Origin: Pyronema omphalodes
Taxonomy: Eukaryota; Ascomycota; Pezizomycetes; Pezizales; Pyronemataceae
Reading direction: 5' to 3'
Assembly (NCBI GenBank): GCA_024516155.1
Contig: JAJJXM010000097.1
Coordinates: 62,001-126,000 of the forward strand
DNA length: 64,000 nt
Shown: one piece after another, positions 24,224 to 36,552 of the stretch
How the letters are laid out: each line of letters opens with the position of its first letter
How positions within the stretch are numbered: position 1 is the first letter of the stretch
Position numbers and translations under genes: made by a program
Notes under the pieces: model-generated
The model's database searches: none
What the model saw: only the letters and a program-made list of their open reading frames with translations
Told to the model about the DNA's origin: nothing

Positions 24224-25040
24224 TTTGAAAGGAGCAAAGGTCTACAATGCCCGTCTCTTGGCGCATTGTGTTTCTAAATGCCCGACCGGTTTACAATGCC
24301 CGACACCCCTGCACAAAAAATGGATGACTAAGGCTCACTTGTGGCTGAAGAAGACGCGCGAATGAATAACACACGCGAACAGGGACGGAAAATCTCGATA
24401 CTTGAAATAATCACGGTGCGATTAACAGAAAAACTTAGAATTCAATAATAATAAAATGATTTTTTTGGACAGCGTAAACCCCCATGGAAGTACGCGCGGA
24501 TGGAAAGCACGCGCGTAAGGGCACGCGAATGAAAACGCGATTAAATGTAAAATCTGGATGTTAATAATTACCACATGATCAATTGGGGAATTTTCAATTT
24601 TCAATTTTGAATTTAATTTTTCTTTTATTTTATATTTTATTTTATTTATTTTTTCTACAAAAATTCGACCATGCGCACATCGTGGCCCTCTCCTCTGAAG
24701 CAAGAACACCACGCGTTACACCCAACCGGGCACTTCCAGCGCGCCCATAAATTTAGCCTGACGGGTACACTGCTTCCCCGTTATGCGCCGTACTCTTGCT
24801 GGTCGGCCTCGCGGTTTGTTTTTCGAAGAGGGGCGGGCGACAAAGTGGTTGTTGACATGGAGATAAACGCGCTGGTCGGGAGACGTGCGCACGGAGACAT
24901 TGGCGATGAGCACTTTACGCCACAGCTAGGCCTTAGTCATCAATTGTTTGTGCAGGGGTGTCGGGCATTGTAGACCGGTCGGGCATTTAGAAACACAATG
25001 CGCCAAGAGACGGGCATTGTAGACCTTTGCTCCTTTGAAA
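24224..25040. mobile_element. Non-autonomous inverted-repeat transposon (MITE), 803 bp
   Basis: Terminal inverted repeats of about 103 bp occupy 24231-24333 and 24931-25033 with few mismatches. They start GGAGCAAAGGTCTACAATGC. Both ends are flanked by the 7-mer TTTGAAA (24224-24230 and 25034-25040), a target duplication. Inside each repeat the string ATGCCCG recurs three times, once after TCTACA and once after TTACA/CTACA, suggesting subterminal transposase sites. The interior encodes no transposase. The superfamily is unclear, because a 7-bp duplication is not diagnostic and one mismatched end base could hide an 8-bp duplication as in hAT. Confidence 0.85.
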
Positions 25041-25930
25041 GTGAATCTCTGATCACGGATGATCTACGGTGCTTGCAGACTCTGTGCAAGCTTCTTGTTT
25101 GATCTTTCTATAGAGATCGCTATGTAGTAAGCATGGCGTCTTCTAAGCGAGAAGTTTGTGGCAAATCACCGTTCCTCGGGGATTCTTTCTCGCACTTTCA
25201 TGTTCGACGGAGAGAAGAACCTGGATGGTACACGGTATGTCACCATGTTAGCAACACGCAAATCCGGGTCATTTGGAGTGATGAGTAGCCTATTAGAAAT
25301 CATTTTGAGAAGCGTGTTCAGGTTGGCGGAGTGATATTCATATAACTCGACACCATTAACATGATTCTGTGCTGTTTTCTGTTATGAATTCCTTATCCAG
25401 TCCCTCATGAAGCTGGATGACAAAGGAAACACCAGTGAACCCTAAGTAATACAAAGTGGATGGTTTCATCGCGCTACTGCAACCTACCCCTCCCCCGCTG
25501 CCTCTTCTGAACTAGTGCCATCACATCCATCACCTCTGCTGAGCACGTCATTGACGAAACGTGCTGTTGGCTACAAAAAGTGGCTGCGAGAACCATCCGA
25601 CGCGGAGGATTAGGGAGGCATTCACGGGGGTTAGAGGAGGATTACAGGCGGATTACGCGGGGGATTAGCTATGTTAAGCAACACAAGAAGACGATAGTGA
25701 GAAAAAGAAGATGGGGATGGCTAAAAGTCAGCCAGGAAGAAGTCAGTCCATGTACAAGCCCAAGGGTGTTCATCTAAGGGACACCTGAAATTGCGCCATT
25801 GCATTTCTAGCGTTGCCGTTTCCCCTCCTCTGGCCCCACCATAAAAAGTTGCCTTTCCCCGCGAAGAGCTCTCTTTCATCAACCTACAACCCTTCAACCG
25901 ATTCCTATCAACTCCAATCCATAAATCACA
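25041..25930. other. Intergenic; upstream region of the peroxiredoxin gene
   Basis: No supported gene. A 51-codon frame starts at 25133 but has no recognisable feature. The last 100 bp before the peroxiredoxin start contain an AT-rich element (ACCATAAAAAGTT) followed by a pyrimidine-rich leader, as is common in strongly expressed fungal genes. Confidence 0.4.
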
Positions 25931-26804
25931 ATGGCCGCGTAAGTGATGATATACCATGAAGCTGTGATGGAACTCTTATTGATGAAATATACACAGTCTC
26001 CGTCTTGGTTCCACCGCCCCCGACTTCGAGGCTGAGACCACTAAGGGTCCCATCAAGTTCCACGAGTGGATTGGTGACTCCTGGTGTGTTCTCTTCTCCC
26101 ACCCCGAGGGTAAGCTCATGATTCACCTATCATATTCCAATGTCACCATCTAACATGCCATGCTTTAGACTTCACTCCCGTCTGCACCACCGAGCTCGGA
26201 GCCTTCGCCAAGCTCGAGCCCGAGTTCACCAAGCGCAACGTCAAGATGATTGGATTGTCCGCCAACACCATTGAGTCCCACGATGCCTGGATTGAGGACA
26301 TCAACGAGATTGCTCAGTGCTCTCTCAACTTCCCCATCATCGGAGACAAGACCCGCCAGATTGCTCTTGCCTACGACATGATCGACCACCAGGACGCCAC
26401 CAACGTCGACTCCAAGGGAATTGCTTTCACCATCCGTTCCGTCTTCATCATCGACCCCAAGAAGATCATCCGTTTGATCCTTTCTTACCCCGCCTCTACC
26501 GGACGTAACGCCGACGAGGTCCTCCGTTGCATCGACTCCCTCCAGACCGGTGACAAGTACCGCATCACCACTCCCATCAACTGGCAGAAGGGTGACGATG
26601 TCATCGTCCACCCCGGTGTCTCTAACGAGGAGGCCAAGGTCAGTACCTCTAAACCCTACAGCAAGCTTAGCACCGCTGGCAATTGGGCTTTATGCATGAG
26701 AATAAGAAAACTAACTGCATATTTAGACTCTCTTCCCCGAGTTCCGCATTGTCAAGCCCTACCTTCGTTTCACTCCTCTCCCCAAGGAGAAGATCGAGGC
26801 TTAA
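25931..26804 (+). CDS. 1-Cys peroxiredoxin (Prx6/Prx1 type; 4 exons, 222 aa)
   Basis: The enzyme reduces hydrogen peroxide and organic peroxides through a single peroxidatic cysteine; fungal relatives work in mitochondria or cytosol. Exons: 25931-25938, 25997-26109, 26169-26638 and 26727-26804 (669 nt). The first exon holds only eight coding bases, and introns carry GTAAGT/GTAAGC/GTCAGT donors. Cys46 lies in [12 protein letters not shown] with the catalytic Thr43, and the C-terminal Prx6-type extension ([22 protein letters not shown]) is complete. No resolving cysteine is evident, consistent with the 1-Cys class. There is no obvious mitochondrial presequence ([13 protein letters not shown]), so cytosol is more likely. 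Codon use is strongly biased toward C-ending codons, which predicts high expression. Confidence 0.96.
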
Positions 26805-29800
26805 ATGCAATTGATCATGGAAGAAACAAAAACCACCAAAAACTAAATAATGGATGAGCTACGGCCGGCGTTCTTTTCTTTTCTCTTTTTTTTTTGAGTT
26901 GTTTATATACCACATATTTACATAGCTATATACCAATGGATTGGATCGGTTGTTCTCAATCTCAGTCCCTTCTTCGAACTCCGTGAATTGTTAGAAAGAA
27001 GAAACTGTAAAGCTTGTCAAGAAAACAAGCAAAATCATCGTTGGGATCATAGAAGAGTCCAAAACGTATATGTAGCTGAGTACCTACTCTAGCCGGCTGC
27101 CACCTATGTAGATAGCTATGTACAAGCTACACAAGTTGTCAACGATAATCCTTGTGAACCAGCCGCAGAAGTCTGGTTCATAGGGCTGTTGGCTGCAATC
27201 ATAGCTCCCGCAGGAAACTATCCTTTGGTGAAAAAAACTCTTACGTACACTGTACCTGAAAGTCTGGATTCTGGATTCTTCATAAGCAAGTTGGTATTTG
27301 GGTACCCCCCACGTTTTTGGGTTTTGTAAGAACAAAGCTTGCCAGGCTCGCAAGAGCCCCAAGGTTGGTAAAGCCTATGTACGAATTCAGTGAAGGCCAC
27401 AAAACACCCAAAGTCCAAAAAGTCCAAAAAGCCCAAAAAGCCCAAAAAGCCCAAAAAGCAGTAAAACATCTTCGCCCACCAATCCCCACCCAGATACCCT
27501 CCAACCTTATTAGAACTTTCACCCCTTGCACTTTGTTGTAACACATAGCATAGCCATCTGTTGTAAGTATATTTAATACGCTCTGTGTAGATCAAAGGTC
27601 TAGGTTTTCTTTGATTTCTTTATGAGTAACTTTCGTCATGGTTACGATAAAAATGGTAATCTGGGAGACTTGCCAGATTTTAAGAACTGTGATAATTAAC
27701 TCGTTTTGTTTTCTTCGTTTAAAATCTTTTGTGGTTAATTTTTTCAAGCCTTTGGGGTGGGATTGGAATTGAGATTGGTGGTGAGGACCAGGGTACTGTG
27801 GAAGATCCGGAAGATCTGGGTTTCTACAATATGATATACGAGGTGGTAAGGTAGTTTTTTGATTTTTTTCATTTTTTATTTTGTGGGGGGTTTTTTTTGG
27901 ATGAAGTTTTAAGAGGTTGCTTGAATGTGATGCAGATGTGAAATGTAGATGTCGGGTGCAGGGTGGAGGTGCCCAGAAGGATTATTCTATGCAGTGGAGT
28001 TTTGGTGAAGGCGTTGTGCACCGCCATGAAGATTTTGATTGGAATTTCTTGAACGTTCCCAACCTTAAGGTTATGATGTACGCTACAGTATGAATACATG
28101 TCGGGGCTCTAGCTGTTACCTTAGTGTCTCGCTGGGATCCACCCCAGAGCGCACTTCATTTCTTGGGTCTATTGCCGCCCCTCTTCTTGCTGCTGGTTTT
28201 AATTCTCGTCGTTACGATTTGGAGACCTTTAAGAAAAGAGAAGTGATGTGAGGCGCTGGGTCAAAATCTCTACAAAGGTTAGGCATATATCAACCAACCT
28301 TCTGAAATCTTTCCCATAGACATCACAACCAATTTTACTTACTTAGCTGCCAAATCCCCTACAATAAAACCACTTAAAAGCGCCGTTGGATAATTCCGTA
28401 CCTAATCCTCTAACATCACTCCTCATTTATTGATCACTACTCAAAACTTTCATTAGTCACAGAATCTCATTCGCTTGAAACATTGGCATTCGCTGCTCGA
28501 TTGTAGGATACATTACCATCCTTTTTGGGTTGGAAAATACAGAGATACGTAGGATTTTCGGATTTATATCTCTACAGTGAAGCGGAATAACGGAATGGTT
28601 ACAATAATGGCAGTATGAAGCACCAAATCGAAACTATTGATTATAATACGTAGAATGGATATTTTCCATCTCAATTTCGGGATTTATCATCAACAAGCCA
28701 TCTTGGATACAGAAACTTCATCCATCAACTACTTTTGTTCAACCCAAAAGTCGATTTGCACGCTTCATAAATGATAGTGAAGATTCTGATGCATGATCCT
28801 AACCATCATTCATCTCGTCTACTGCCGTGGCGCTGCCTGCTACTGCCCGTTAAAAAGCCATAAGAAGCCTTGGCTAACCGTATCGATAACAGCAATAACA
28901 ATAATCGAGACATTTGATATGGTAAATAACCTTTACAGCGAAAACAGTCGTGATATTGCTGTCGTAGTATCCCCAAACTCTACTCTAACGCTTATCTATA
29001 CCCAAGGCGACATTTATCATTTCAATGATGGCTATTCTTGACATATTTCGAGTCTCTTTTCACTACAAACAGTGAATAACTATCTCAAGCATTGGGTAAT
29101 CATTCCGTGAGAGTAAGACTCGGTAACCAAGAGACATCAATTGGCCACCTCCAATTAGTATAACGATACGCTCCTGACGAGATTGAATGATTCTTTGACC
29201 GCGAGCTAAACTCTACTAGAGCTTGAGATAAATGTTTTCTGGGAGGGGAGAATCAAAGTTCTCAAGTTTAATGTATGATTTCAGATTCCTTGGATAGCTT
29301 TGTACTTCTTGAGGCTTGGAGTAACAAATAATTTTGATGATGGCAAAGAGTATATGCAGCCGTGTATCTTGATATTGATTTCATTTGAAGGATATATTAT
29401 GGCCATTGGGGAGAGTTGTGGAGATTATGTTGAAAGAGTCCTTTGATGGAAGTGTGAACAGATAGAGAATGACAATGAATTGCTAATGACCATTCTGGGG
29501 TGCTATTTATCTTCGAGAGAGAAAGCGGAAGTGCAGTATGTAAGACCTAGTGTTATATTGTACATAAGCCACCTAATTTCTGGTCGCCGTTTACTATTTG
29601 AGATAATCCGAGTGACGAAAAAGTATTAGCGTCGCCGATTATGATTCACTTTGTACCGGCATCTGAAACCCGTATACGTCATTGATTGGATATCCACTTC
29701 CAGATTTCCCTTCAGATAAATCCACATGCGATTCACCTCAAACCCCAACGCATCAATCACAACATTCCAACACATACGAAACTGCGACTAAACGAGCTGA

Positions 29801-30050
29801 CTCTGTAATTCGAACATCGTTAGCACTGTACAACGAACCTAGCGTAGTACCTAATTCCCTAGACTGCCGAAAACCGAAAAACTGAAACCCAATCAAATGG
29901 CGACGTAATCCACTCATCCCATTACTCTAACGCGTCTTTAAATAAAGTTATCAGGTATTTGGTTCAACCTCGCGATCTAGTACCTTAAAAATCTTAGATA
30001 CCTTAGTCACACCGGGTGTGTAGATGCCTAACCCGATCTAAATCAACACC
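26805..30050. other. Long intergenic stretch
   Basis: This holds the 3' flank of the peroxiredoxin gene, a short 9-bp minisatellite (27409-27460) and then AT-rich sequence. A frame at 28793-29041 (82 codons) has no recognisable domain. I see no further gene. Confidence 0.4.
27409..27460. repeat. 9-bp minisatellite (AAAAAGCCC)
   Basis: About 5.5 copies of a 9-mer; the first units read AAAAAGTCC and the later ones AAAAAGCCC. All three frames remain open through it, which explains the overlapping artefactual frames nearby. Confidence 0.85.
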
Positions 30051-30057
30051 TATAAAA
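30051..30057 (+). promoter_or_regulatory. TATA box of the knottin-like gene
   Basis: TATAAAA lies 55 bp upstream of ATG 30106. A pyrimidine-rich stretch (CTTCCTTCTTC) and CCACCACAACA follow directly before the start codon. This is the layout of an inducible fungal promoter with a short leader. Confidence 0.6.
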
Positions 30058-30105
30058 ACCTCCTACACCCCTTCCTTCTTCAAATCATTTATTCCCACCA
30101 CAACA

Positions 30106-30449
30106 ATGAGGACCCCTAATTTTCTTGCCGTTATCTTCACTTTAATATCGATCGCCCTGGCGGCATCACTATCACCGCGGATCTACAACCCCGGACCAGG
30201 AATTGGACTTATTTCAACCGACACAGAAACCTATAGACAGCTGGAACCAAGGGTTAAGGTATAACCATTAATTATTCATCTACTATGATTTTCAGCATAT
30301 TGATGACTAGGATTGGGGCTAATCAAATTGGAAATTGTCATTTTCGTTGATTATAGAGATCGCATTGTTTAAGATGGATGCAGGAGTGTCATAGTGGTGA
30401 TAGATGTTGTATGGCATGGCAGTGTAAAGATTCAAAGTGTCGATCATAA
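30106..30449 (+). CDS. Small secreted knottin-like prepropeptide (2 exons, 81 aa)
   Basis: I do not recognise a named family. Exon 1 (30106-30258) encodes a signal peptide (MRTPNFLAVIFTLISIALAA) and a propeptide of about 30 residues with no cysteine. Exon 2 (30357-30449) encodes 30 residues with six cysteines at 55, 62, 68, 69, 74 and 79. The spacing C-x6-C-x5-CC-x4-C-x4-C is that of an inhibitor-cystine-knot (knottin) fold. Lys51 ends exon 1 and Arg52 begins exon 2, so the splice creates a Lys-Arg site suited to Kex2 cleavage just before the cysteine domain; the released peptide would be 29 residues. The intron is 98 bp, with donor GTATAA, a GCTAATC branch candidate and acceptor TATAG. Retaining the intron gives a 52-residue protein without the knot. 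The product is probably extracellular, perhaps an effector or antimicrobial peptide; its activity is unknown. Confidence 0.72.
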
Positions 30450-31038
30450 TCGTGGATTTTGACTCCCATTGGCTTTGGGGGTCGAAGAGGTTGTCTGGAA
30501 GTGTAGGAAGGCAAAATCTGGAACTTGGGGATGGCAGTAGGAATACCGGGAAAAATGAAAGGGGCGAAAGTTTTGGTTACATAGATCGGCTCGTGCAGGT
30601 GTATGAAATAGAGTTCGTTCGATTTGTAAAGCTTGTTGTAATCCGTGTACGTATACTGTAGTCTGTTACTACTAACTGAATCTCGGCCCTCACTACTTTT
30701 CAGCTTCTCTGTAGGAGCACGTTTTCACCAAACCCGGTTTCTGAATTTCATCGTTTCACCGACGGAAACTTATTACGAGGAAACGGTGCACCTCAAAATT
30801 CGAGGAAGCTAAAAAAGGAGGTATATTATCTATCATAAAAGCCATGAAGCACCCAACCCCGAATAAAATGCGTAAAGAAAAACTATATCCATCACTCATT
30901 AATCCAATTCTTCTTCATACTCTGTCATCTCAGATCCACCACGCCTCTGGTATCCTCTCTTGTAGACACCACCTGGGTATCACCATCCTACTCCATCCCA
31001 CTTCATCAAATTTCCGTCAAGCCTCATCCAACATACCA
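30450..31038. other. Intergenic
   Basis: This is the shared 3' region between the convergent knottin-like gene and the MFS transporter gene. No gene is supported; the frames on the plus strand at 30844-31404 are shadows of the transporter or its 3' flank. Confidence 0.5.
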
Positions 31039-32702
31039 TTACACCATTCCCTTCGCAAACTTACTCCTTCCCCTGATTCTATCTCCATAGAAAACCAATA
31101 CCCAAGGCACAATACTCAACAACAATCCCACACCTCCAAGGAAACTACTGGCACCTTGGAAAGTCATCTTATAGTAGAAAGCATCCGTAAACAACGGAAA
31201 GCATCCTCCAAGGGCATTTCTGCAGAAACTTTGCGCCGCCAACGCAGAGCTTGCATACCTATGATAAGTATCCGCAAAGTAATTGAAAACAGCCAAATAA
31301 ATAGAGTAAATTCCGATTGTAGCCGCACCAACCGCAATAGTAGGCAGAATCCAGTGCTGGTTGGGAAAAGATGTCCAACCGAACCAGAACATTCCAATGG
31401 GTAGCAAGGCACCCAAGGAGCAAGCGGCATAAAGACGGGTTTCAGGACCGGTGGCATTGGGAAGGTAGACGGCGGTGCAACGTTCAACAATAGTGTTGAG
31501 GAAGAGAGCGAGGAGAGATCCGACACACATAGAGGTGAAGACTGAGCCGACTTGGGAGATAGTGAAACCGTGGGAAACACTAAAGACGAGGGGGACTCCC
31601 TGGAGGAACAGGTAAAGCACACCCCAGGAAAAGGAAACCCAGAGGGAGAAGAAGAAGACGACAGGTTCAGTAAAGAGGAGGTAGAAAGGTCTTGTAAGGG
31701 AAATTTTGACCATAGCGGAAAGGGAAGCGCGTTCTTCTTCAGCGAGGACCTTAAAACGGATACCGCGGGCTGCAGTTTTCTCTAAGGCTGCTCGGGCGTC
31801 TTGTTGTTCGAACAATTTGTTAAGGGCCTTTGCACGACGAATCAAAAGGACAGAGCCACGAGTTTCCTTCATGAAGAACCAGGAGAGTAGCATCAAGATT
31901 CCGTTGAAGATGAGTTGAATCCAATGGATCCAACGCCAGTTCATGTTCTCTGCGATGAAGCCAGATGCTAGAGGACCGGCTCCGGTACCGAAGAGGGCCA
32001 TGGTACTGAAACAGGCCATTGGAAAACCACGGTCTTTAGCAGTGTAGAGATCACTGATGATACCACCGCAGATAGTTGAGAATGTTGAACCACCGATACC
32101 GGCAATGAAGCGGATCACGAGCATACCAGCGTAGTTGTTACATAGTGCGGTTCCGAGGTGCATAAAGTTGAAGAGGACGTAGGAGGCGAGGAAGACATTG
32201 CGGCGGCCATAGACCTGGTATTGTTGTTAGATATGTTGAAGCAAGAGAGACTGAAGGTACCTACTTCGGATAATGGGGCAAGCATCATTGGTGCTACGGC
32301 GAAACCGGCGGTATAGACTGTTACTCCGACTAAGAGCGGGACACGGCTCATATTCCATTCGGCTTCCATTTGTTTAAGACCCGAGGTGTAAGCACCAGGC
32401 ATATATGCTGCCACGAAGGTTGAAGCACAACACATTGCCAATACCCAATTCTTGTGTGATGGTCCCCATTCGAAAGGATTTGTTGTCTTGACAATTTTTT
32501 TGGGAAGTTCGTCGGGGTTTGTGCAAAGTTCTAAGAAGTTTGTATCCCAATCGAGATATCTGTATTCGATTTCTTTATTGTTGGTATTGTTGTCGCTGTG
32601 GTCGTGTTCTGTTGATTTCCGGCTGTGGCGTTCCCCAGACTCGTAATCTTTCTCCTGCTCAGAGTCATACATTACTTGAGCGTCCGATGCTGCGAGCGCC
32701 AT
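31039..32702 (-). CDS. MFS transporter, DHA1-like drug/polyamine family (2 exons, 537 aa)
   Basis: This is a proton-coupled exporter of the major facilitator superfamily, placed in the plasma membrane. Minus-strand exons are 32702-32265 and 32214-31039, joined with GTAGGT/CCAG so that PLSE continues into VYGRRNVFL, the conserved loop 2-3 motif. A hydrophilic N-terminal tail of about 90 residues (acidic, Lys-rich, ending FEWGPSHKNW) precedes 12 predicted membrane helices. Motif C of antiporters is visible as GTGAGPLASGF, together with RFIAGIGGSTFSTI and a central cytoplasmic loop (RRAKALNKLFEQQDAR). These features resemble the Tpo1/Flr1 branch of DHA1, whose members export polyamines, azoles and other toxic compounds. 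The substrate cannot be read from sequence. Confidence 0.92.
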
Positions 32703-35700
32703 CTTTATAATGTTTTACACCAATCTTCCCGTATTATCCGAAGTCGTCAATTCAAATCTTCAAACTTGTGAAGTTGATGTCTTTTTTTCGTAATAAAAAC
32801 TGTTCCAGAGAAAGAAAAAAAAACTGGAAGCTCCGGTGATAAAATGTTCGCCCTGCGACTCGGCTGTCTCCGACTAGTGGGGATTCAATTTTACGCTTCT
32901 CAGATTAGGGTCGTTTCGTATTGACGGGTCCGGATGCGGCGGAGTTAAAAGTCGTAAAATTCAAGCTTTTTTCTTCCTTTCTTTCAATCGAGCACCGGTG
33001 GAATTCAGAGTTGACGTCCGGCCGCAAATCTGGGGAAAGGGTCTTTGTGGGGATGGGATTTCGGCACGCCTTTTTATATTTTCCAGTTGAGGAGGCCGGT
33101 CGACCGACTTGTGGCCCGGATAAGTCGGGTACAGACATAGAAATTTGGTTACGTTTAAACAAGCATAACTTAAGCGCAGGATCTCATTTTGAAAAGCATG
33201 CTTAGAGTTTGGTGTTGTAGCGGGCTTATAAATTCTTCGGAGTTAATGCGAAGCACGTCAAGCGCAATCCCACCGAACTTCGATACAGTAGCAGCGGGTA
33301 TATCTATCTTGGCTGGGAATTCCATGCCGTCTGCTGATTCCTCTTCTATCATAGTCGAAACAGATGACTTCCTAATATAAATACCAAGCTCCCTATCAAG
33401 TGTAGTCGCTGCCTAGCAAACGCAGCCAGTAAGCAGAAAACTTCCACCGTCTCTGTTCTTGGGTTGGTTTACCCGAGTAACATGTATCGAACATGTGCTG
33501 GAAAGAAAAGTCATGGAAACCAAGGACTAGACTTTTTGGGCTGTGAGTCTTGAGGTGTGAGGAGAAGGGCGAACGCACCGTCGATCTCACCTTTGAATAA
33601 TGCGCCAATCCAGTGAAGAAGCTTGGGTTAAGCTTAGGTTGGAACCGCTGACCGGAGTCATAGTGTGGGGAGTAGACCTGAATCCGAGGATGCTCCAGGT
33701 GAGACTAGATAGGATTTGGGAGTTCGAGAACTCTCTGGGAACTGCCGCAGGCCTGCATGTTACTTCAGCCTATCAGTATGTTTCGTTTCTCGCCGAAATT
33801 AAAGAACAATTGGTTGAATTCATGGATCTGATATCTGTATCAACTGCCTGGTTTACGCCGCATCAATTTTCCGTACAACAGGGACTGATGCCGAATGGTA
33901 ACCGGTTTAGACGCTAGCTTCACCTCGTCTCCGGACTCGACTCGGCGCAAAGTAGATCACAAAATACCAGGACACTGCGGCCATCACAATGACGAGAGAA
34001 AGCATCTTTTGGTCGACATCCGATACCGGATGAGCCAAAGTAGAGCCAGCACAATTCCGATGTGAGGTTGGTCAAATAAATCGGGAAGTCATACATGCAG
34101 CTCCTATAGAAAGGAAGTATGATTTCTATACACCACCATCCAGATCCCAGGGTTCCATTCAAGTTGCATGCATTTTACCCTGCCATATATGAGGACTTTC
34201 ACTCTCACACCGGGAAGTGGATACTCTTGACCATCATGGTGCATCTATCCAGTTGCCCTTCTGCGAGAGAAACGTGGGTCTAGGAATAATGTACAAAGAA
34301 AAAAAAAACATGAGAATTAATGATTACATACCGTTTGCAGGCACATATTTTTCATCGAAGATCGCTTAGAATACTTTAACGCTTTGGCCACCTCCGAAAC
34401 TCTTCTGAGGTCTGATCAGTCCGCCAGCGGCGGAGTGCGTCCGTAAAACTCTAACTCTGGTGTTAAGCCGGAGGTAAGCCATCGCTTTTTTTAATAGTAG
34501 AACCACCAAGTGATCCAGAAGATTTAAAGGCCCAATCCAAGACCGCCGCGCAAAAAGCGGCCTCGAAGGTCCAAGCTTTTGAGGTTAGGGTTGCTGACGT
34601 CGTGGTATTTTCTATCCCCTGCCTCATCCGAGATTCCAAGCGTCTGGAAAGCGTGTGATCGCGTGCGTGTGTTGGTAATCCCGAAAACAAAAGCAACCAC
34701 AAAAGTCTTCAGATTCCTTGGCAACTCGCTTGTTTGCAGCACACCTGAAACTTGCAAGCGACGTCAACTTCTAGATTTCCCCGCATTCATGCGGGTGTGG
34801 CGTTTCATAGCGATACTTAATGGATGAATGTATCAGAGGCCGGATATGGAAGTGCGGGGAGGATAACCCGGCTGTTGTGAAGGATAAACCAGAGATAACT
34901 GCAGCTTCGGTAGCTGGCTTGTGTGTCGCGAATGACCGCGGGGTTGAAGGTCAGTGGAGTCTTTGGATCAAACCCTGATATCTACCGAACAAAAGGAACT
35001 AAAGAAACGATTCCTGTGAAACATAGTAACGGAGTGACAACTGCGATAAAAATTCAAATTCTTCTCATTGACTGGCCTTAATTAATGGACCTGCTCGCAT
35101 CCCAATAAGCCGACCGGCAGGTAATGTGGGTCCTTTCGAATCGCTATGGATATTGAGTCCAAGTTGAGAAAGATATGGTAAAGTTTCTGTTACAGATATT
35201 CGGTAATCAGCAGAAATACAGTTATTCTTCCGTATTATGCGCGCTCCGTGCCTATCCTCATAATTGCGATCCGGTTCGTGTCAGTGATTCCTGATAAAGT
35301 ACCGGTACCTGCGGTTGATGTCACAGAACATTCCTCGGGGCCATAGCTTCCGTTGACTAAAATAAGGTCATATGTACTGTGTAAGGCAAGGTGTAAGGCA
35401 TATTGACCTTGACAAGAGATTAATATCGGGGGGAAATATCTGGAGAAATATCTTTCGTAAAAGTACCGTGCGATAGAAGGTTATCAGACGAAGGAATGCG
35501 TCGATTGTTGATTATTGATCCGGACGAAGCCTATTATCCAGATCGCCAGTATGATATGCCATGCGCAGATGTACCCACTTGGATCTCGGGATTTGTGATG
35601 CCGGATATCCATAAATTAAGTTGCTTTAGGTGTCTTCCAAGTTCCTGGGTTGGGTATTTCCAGAGATTCGGTTACCGCTCATGTGCAAGAATGCAGCCAT

Positions 35701-36552
35701 GCATATCAACTCACTCGGGTACGAGATTTTCGTATTTCAATGTAAACGCAAAACAAACACAATATCTAAGCGTGTAACTTTTTCTGACTGATAGATTCAG
35801 ACACGTAATGTAGCCCTGGCTTTGTTTTCATGAAAATTCAATGACTAGGCGATCATGGTGCTCCGGGAGATAGGAAAAATCTATACCCCGTTTGCAGGAA
35901 CCTCAAGGAAAGACATCAGTTGTACCGATAGCCTTGGGCAAATTTTCAATACTGCGATGGCCGGGTATTCCGGATCAGCGGCGGGCTGAGACTCGAAGAA
36001 AGCATTACACAGGTAACAGCCGAAAACAGAATAATCCGAGGTAAATCTAGAAAATCGTCATTATGGAAATTTTACAGTGAGGAAGCTACGTACAGGTATA
36101 CGAAACTAACCAGTGATCTAAAAACATTCTGCATGCGATGGATTGGGGTTGCTGAGCTCGGAAATGGTGGAAGACGGTGAAAAGGTAACGATTGATTGGA
36201 GACGGTTGGCTACCCGTCTAGCAAAAAGACTATGTACCAGTAAGGTCTTGGTAGTGGTCAAGTTCTTCCAAATTGGAGTGAGCATGCATATCAATGTCCT
36301 TGGGTCTCAAAATTCAAATGGTAATAAAAAGTAATCGTTACAACGGTGATTAGAAACCAGACGTTATGTTCATGAACAAAATGAAAAACAAACACAATAA
36401 ATTTTACTCAATTGCAAAACCGTATCGGAAGAAGGAATACTAATGGTACAAAGATAAGAAACTTGCCCAAAAATCCCGCTTGCTAACACAGATACATAAC
36501 CATGAAACAAGTACTCACAACGCCGTACAAAACTGGAAAAAATTTCACCATT
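32703..36552. other. Long intergenic stretch, relic frames only
   Basis: Several frames of 60-105 codons occur (for example 33170-33352 minus, 33600-33917 plus, 35496-35777 plus). The minus-strand frame at 33170-33352 has protein-like composition but no recognised domain and no convincing splice partners. I treat the region as non-coding or decayed. Confidence 0.35.

Noticed and set aside
24671..24973. 100-codon frame inside the MITE
   Set aside because: No transposase motif; it overlaps the right inverted repeat and has random composition.
20684..28771. A 19-nt exact match (GATTTGCACGCTTCATAAA) between phospholipase B and intergenic sequence near 28752
   Set aside because: It is short, with no extension on either side; compatible with chance and not evidence of a repeat family.
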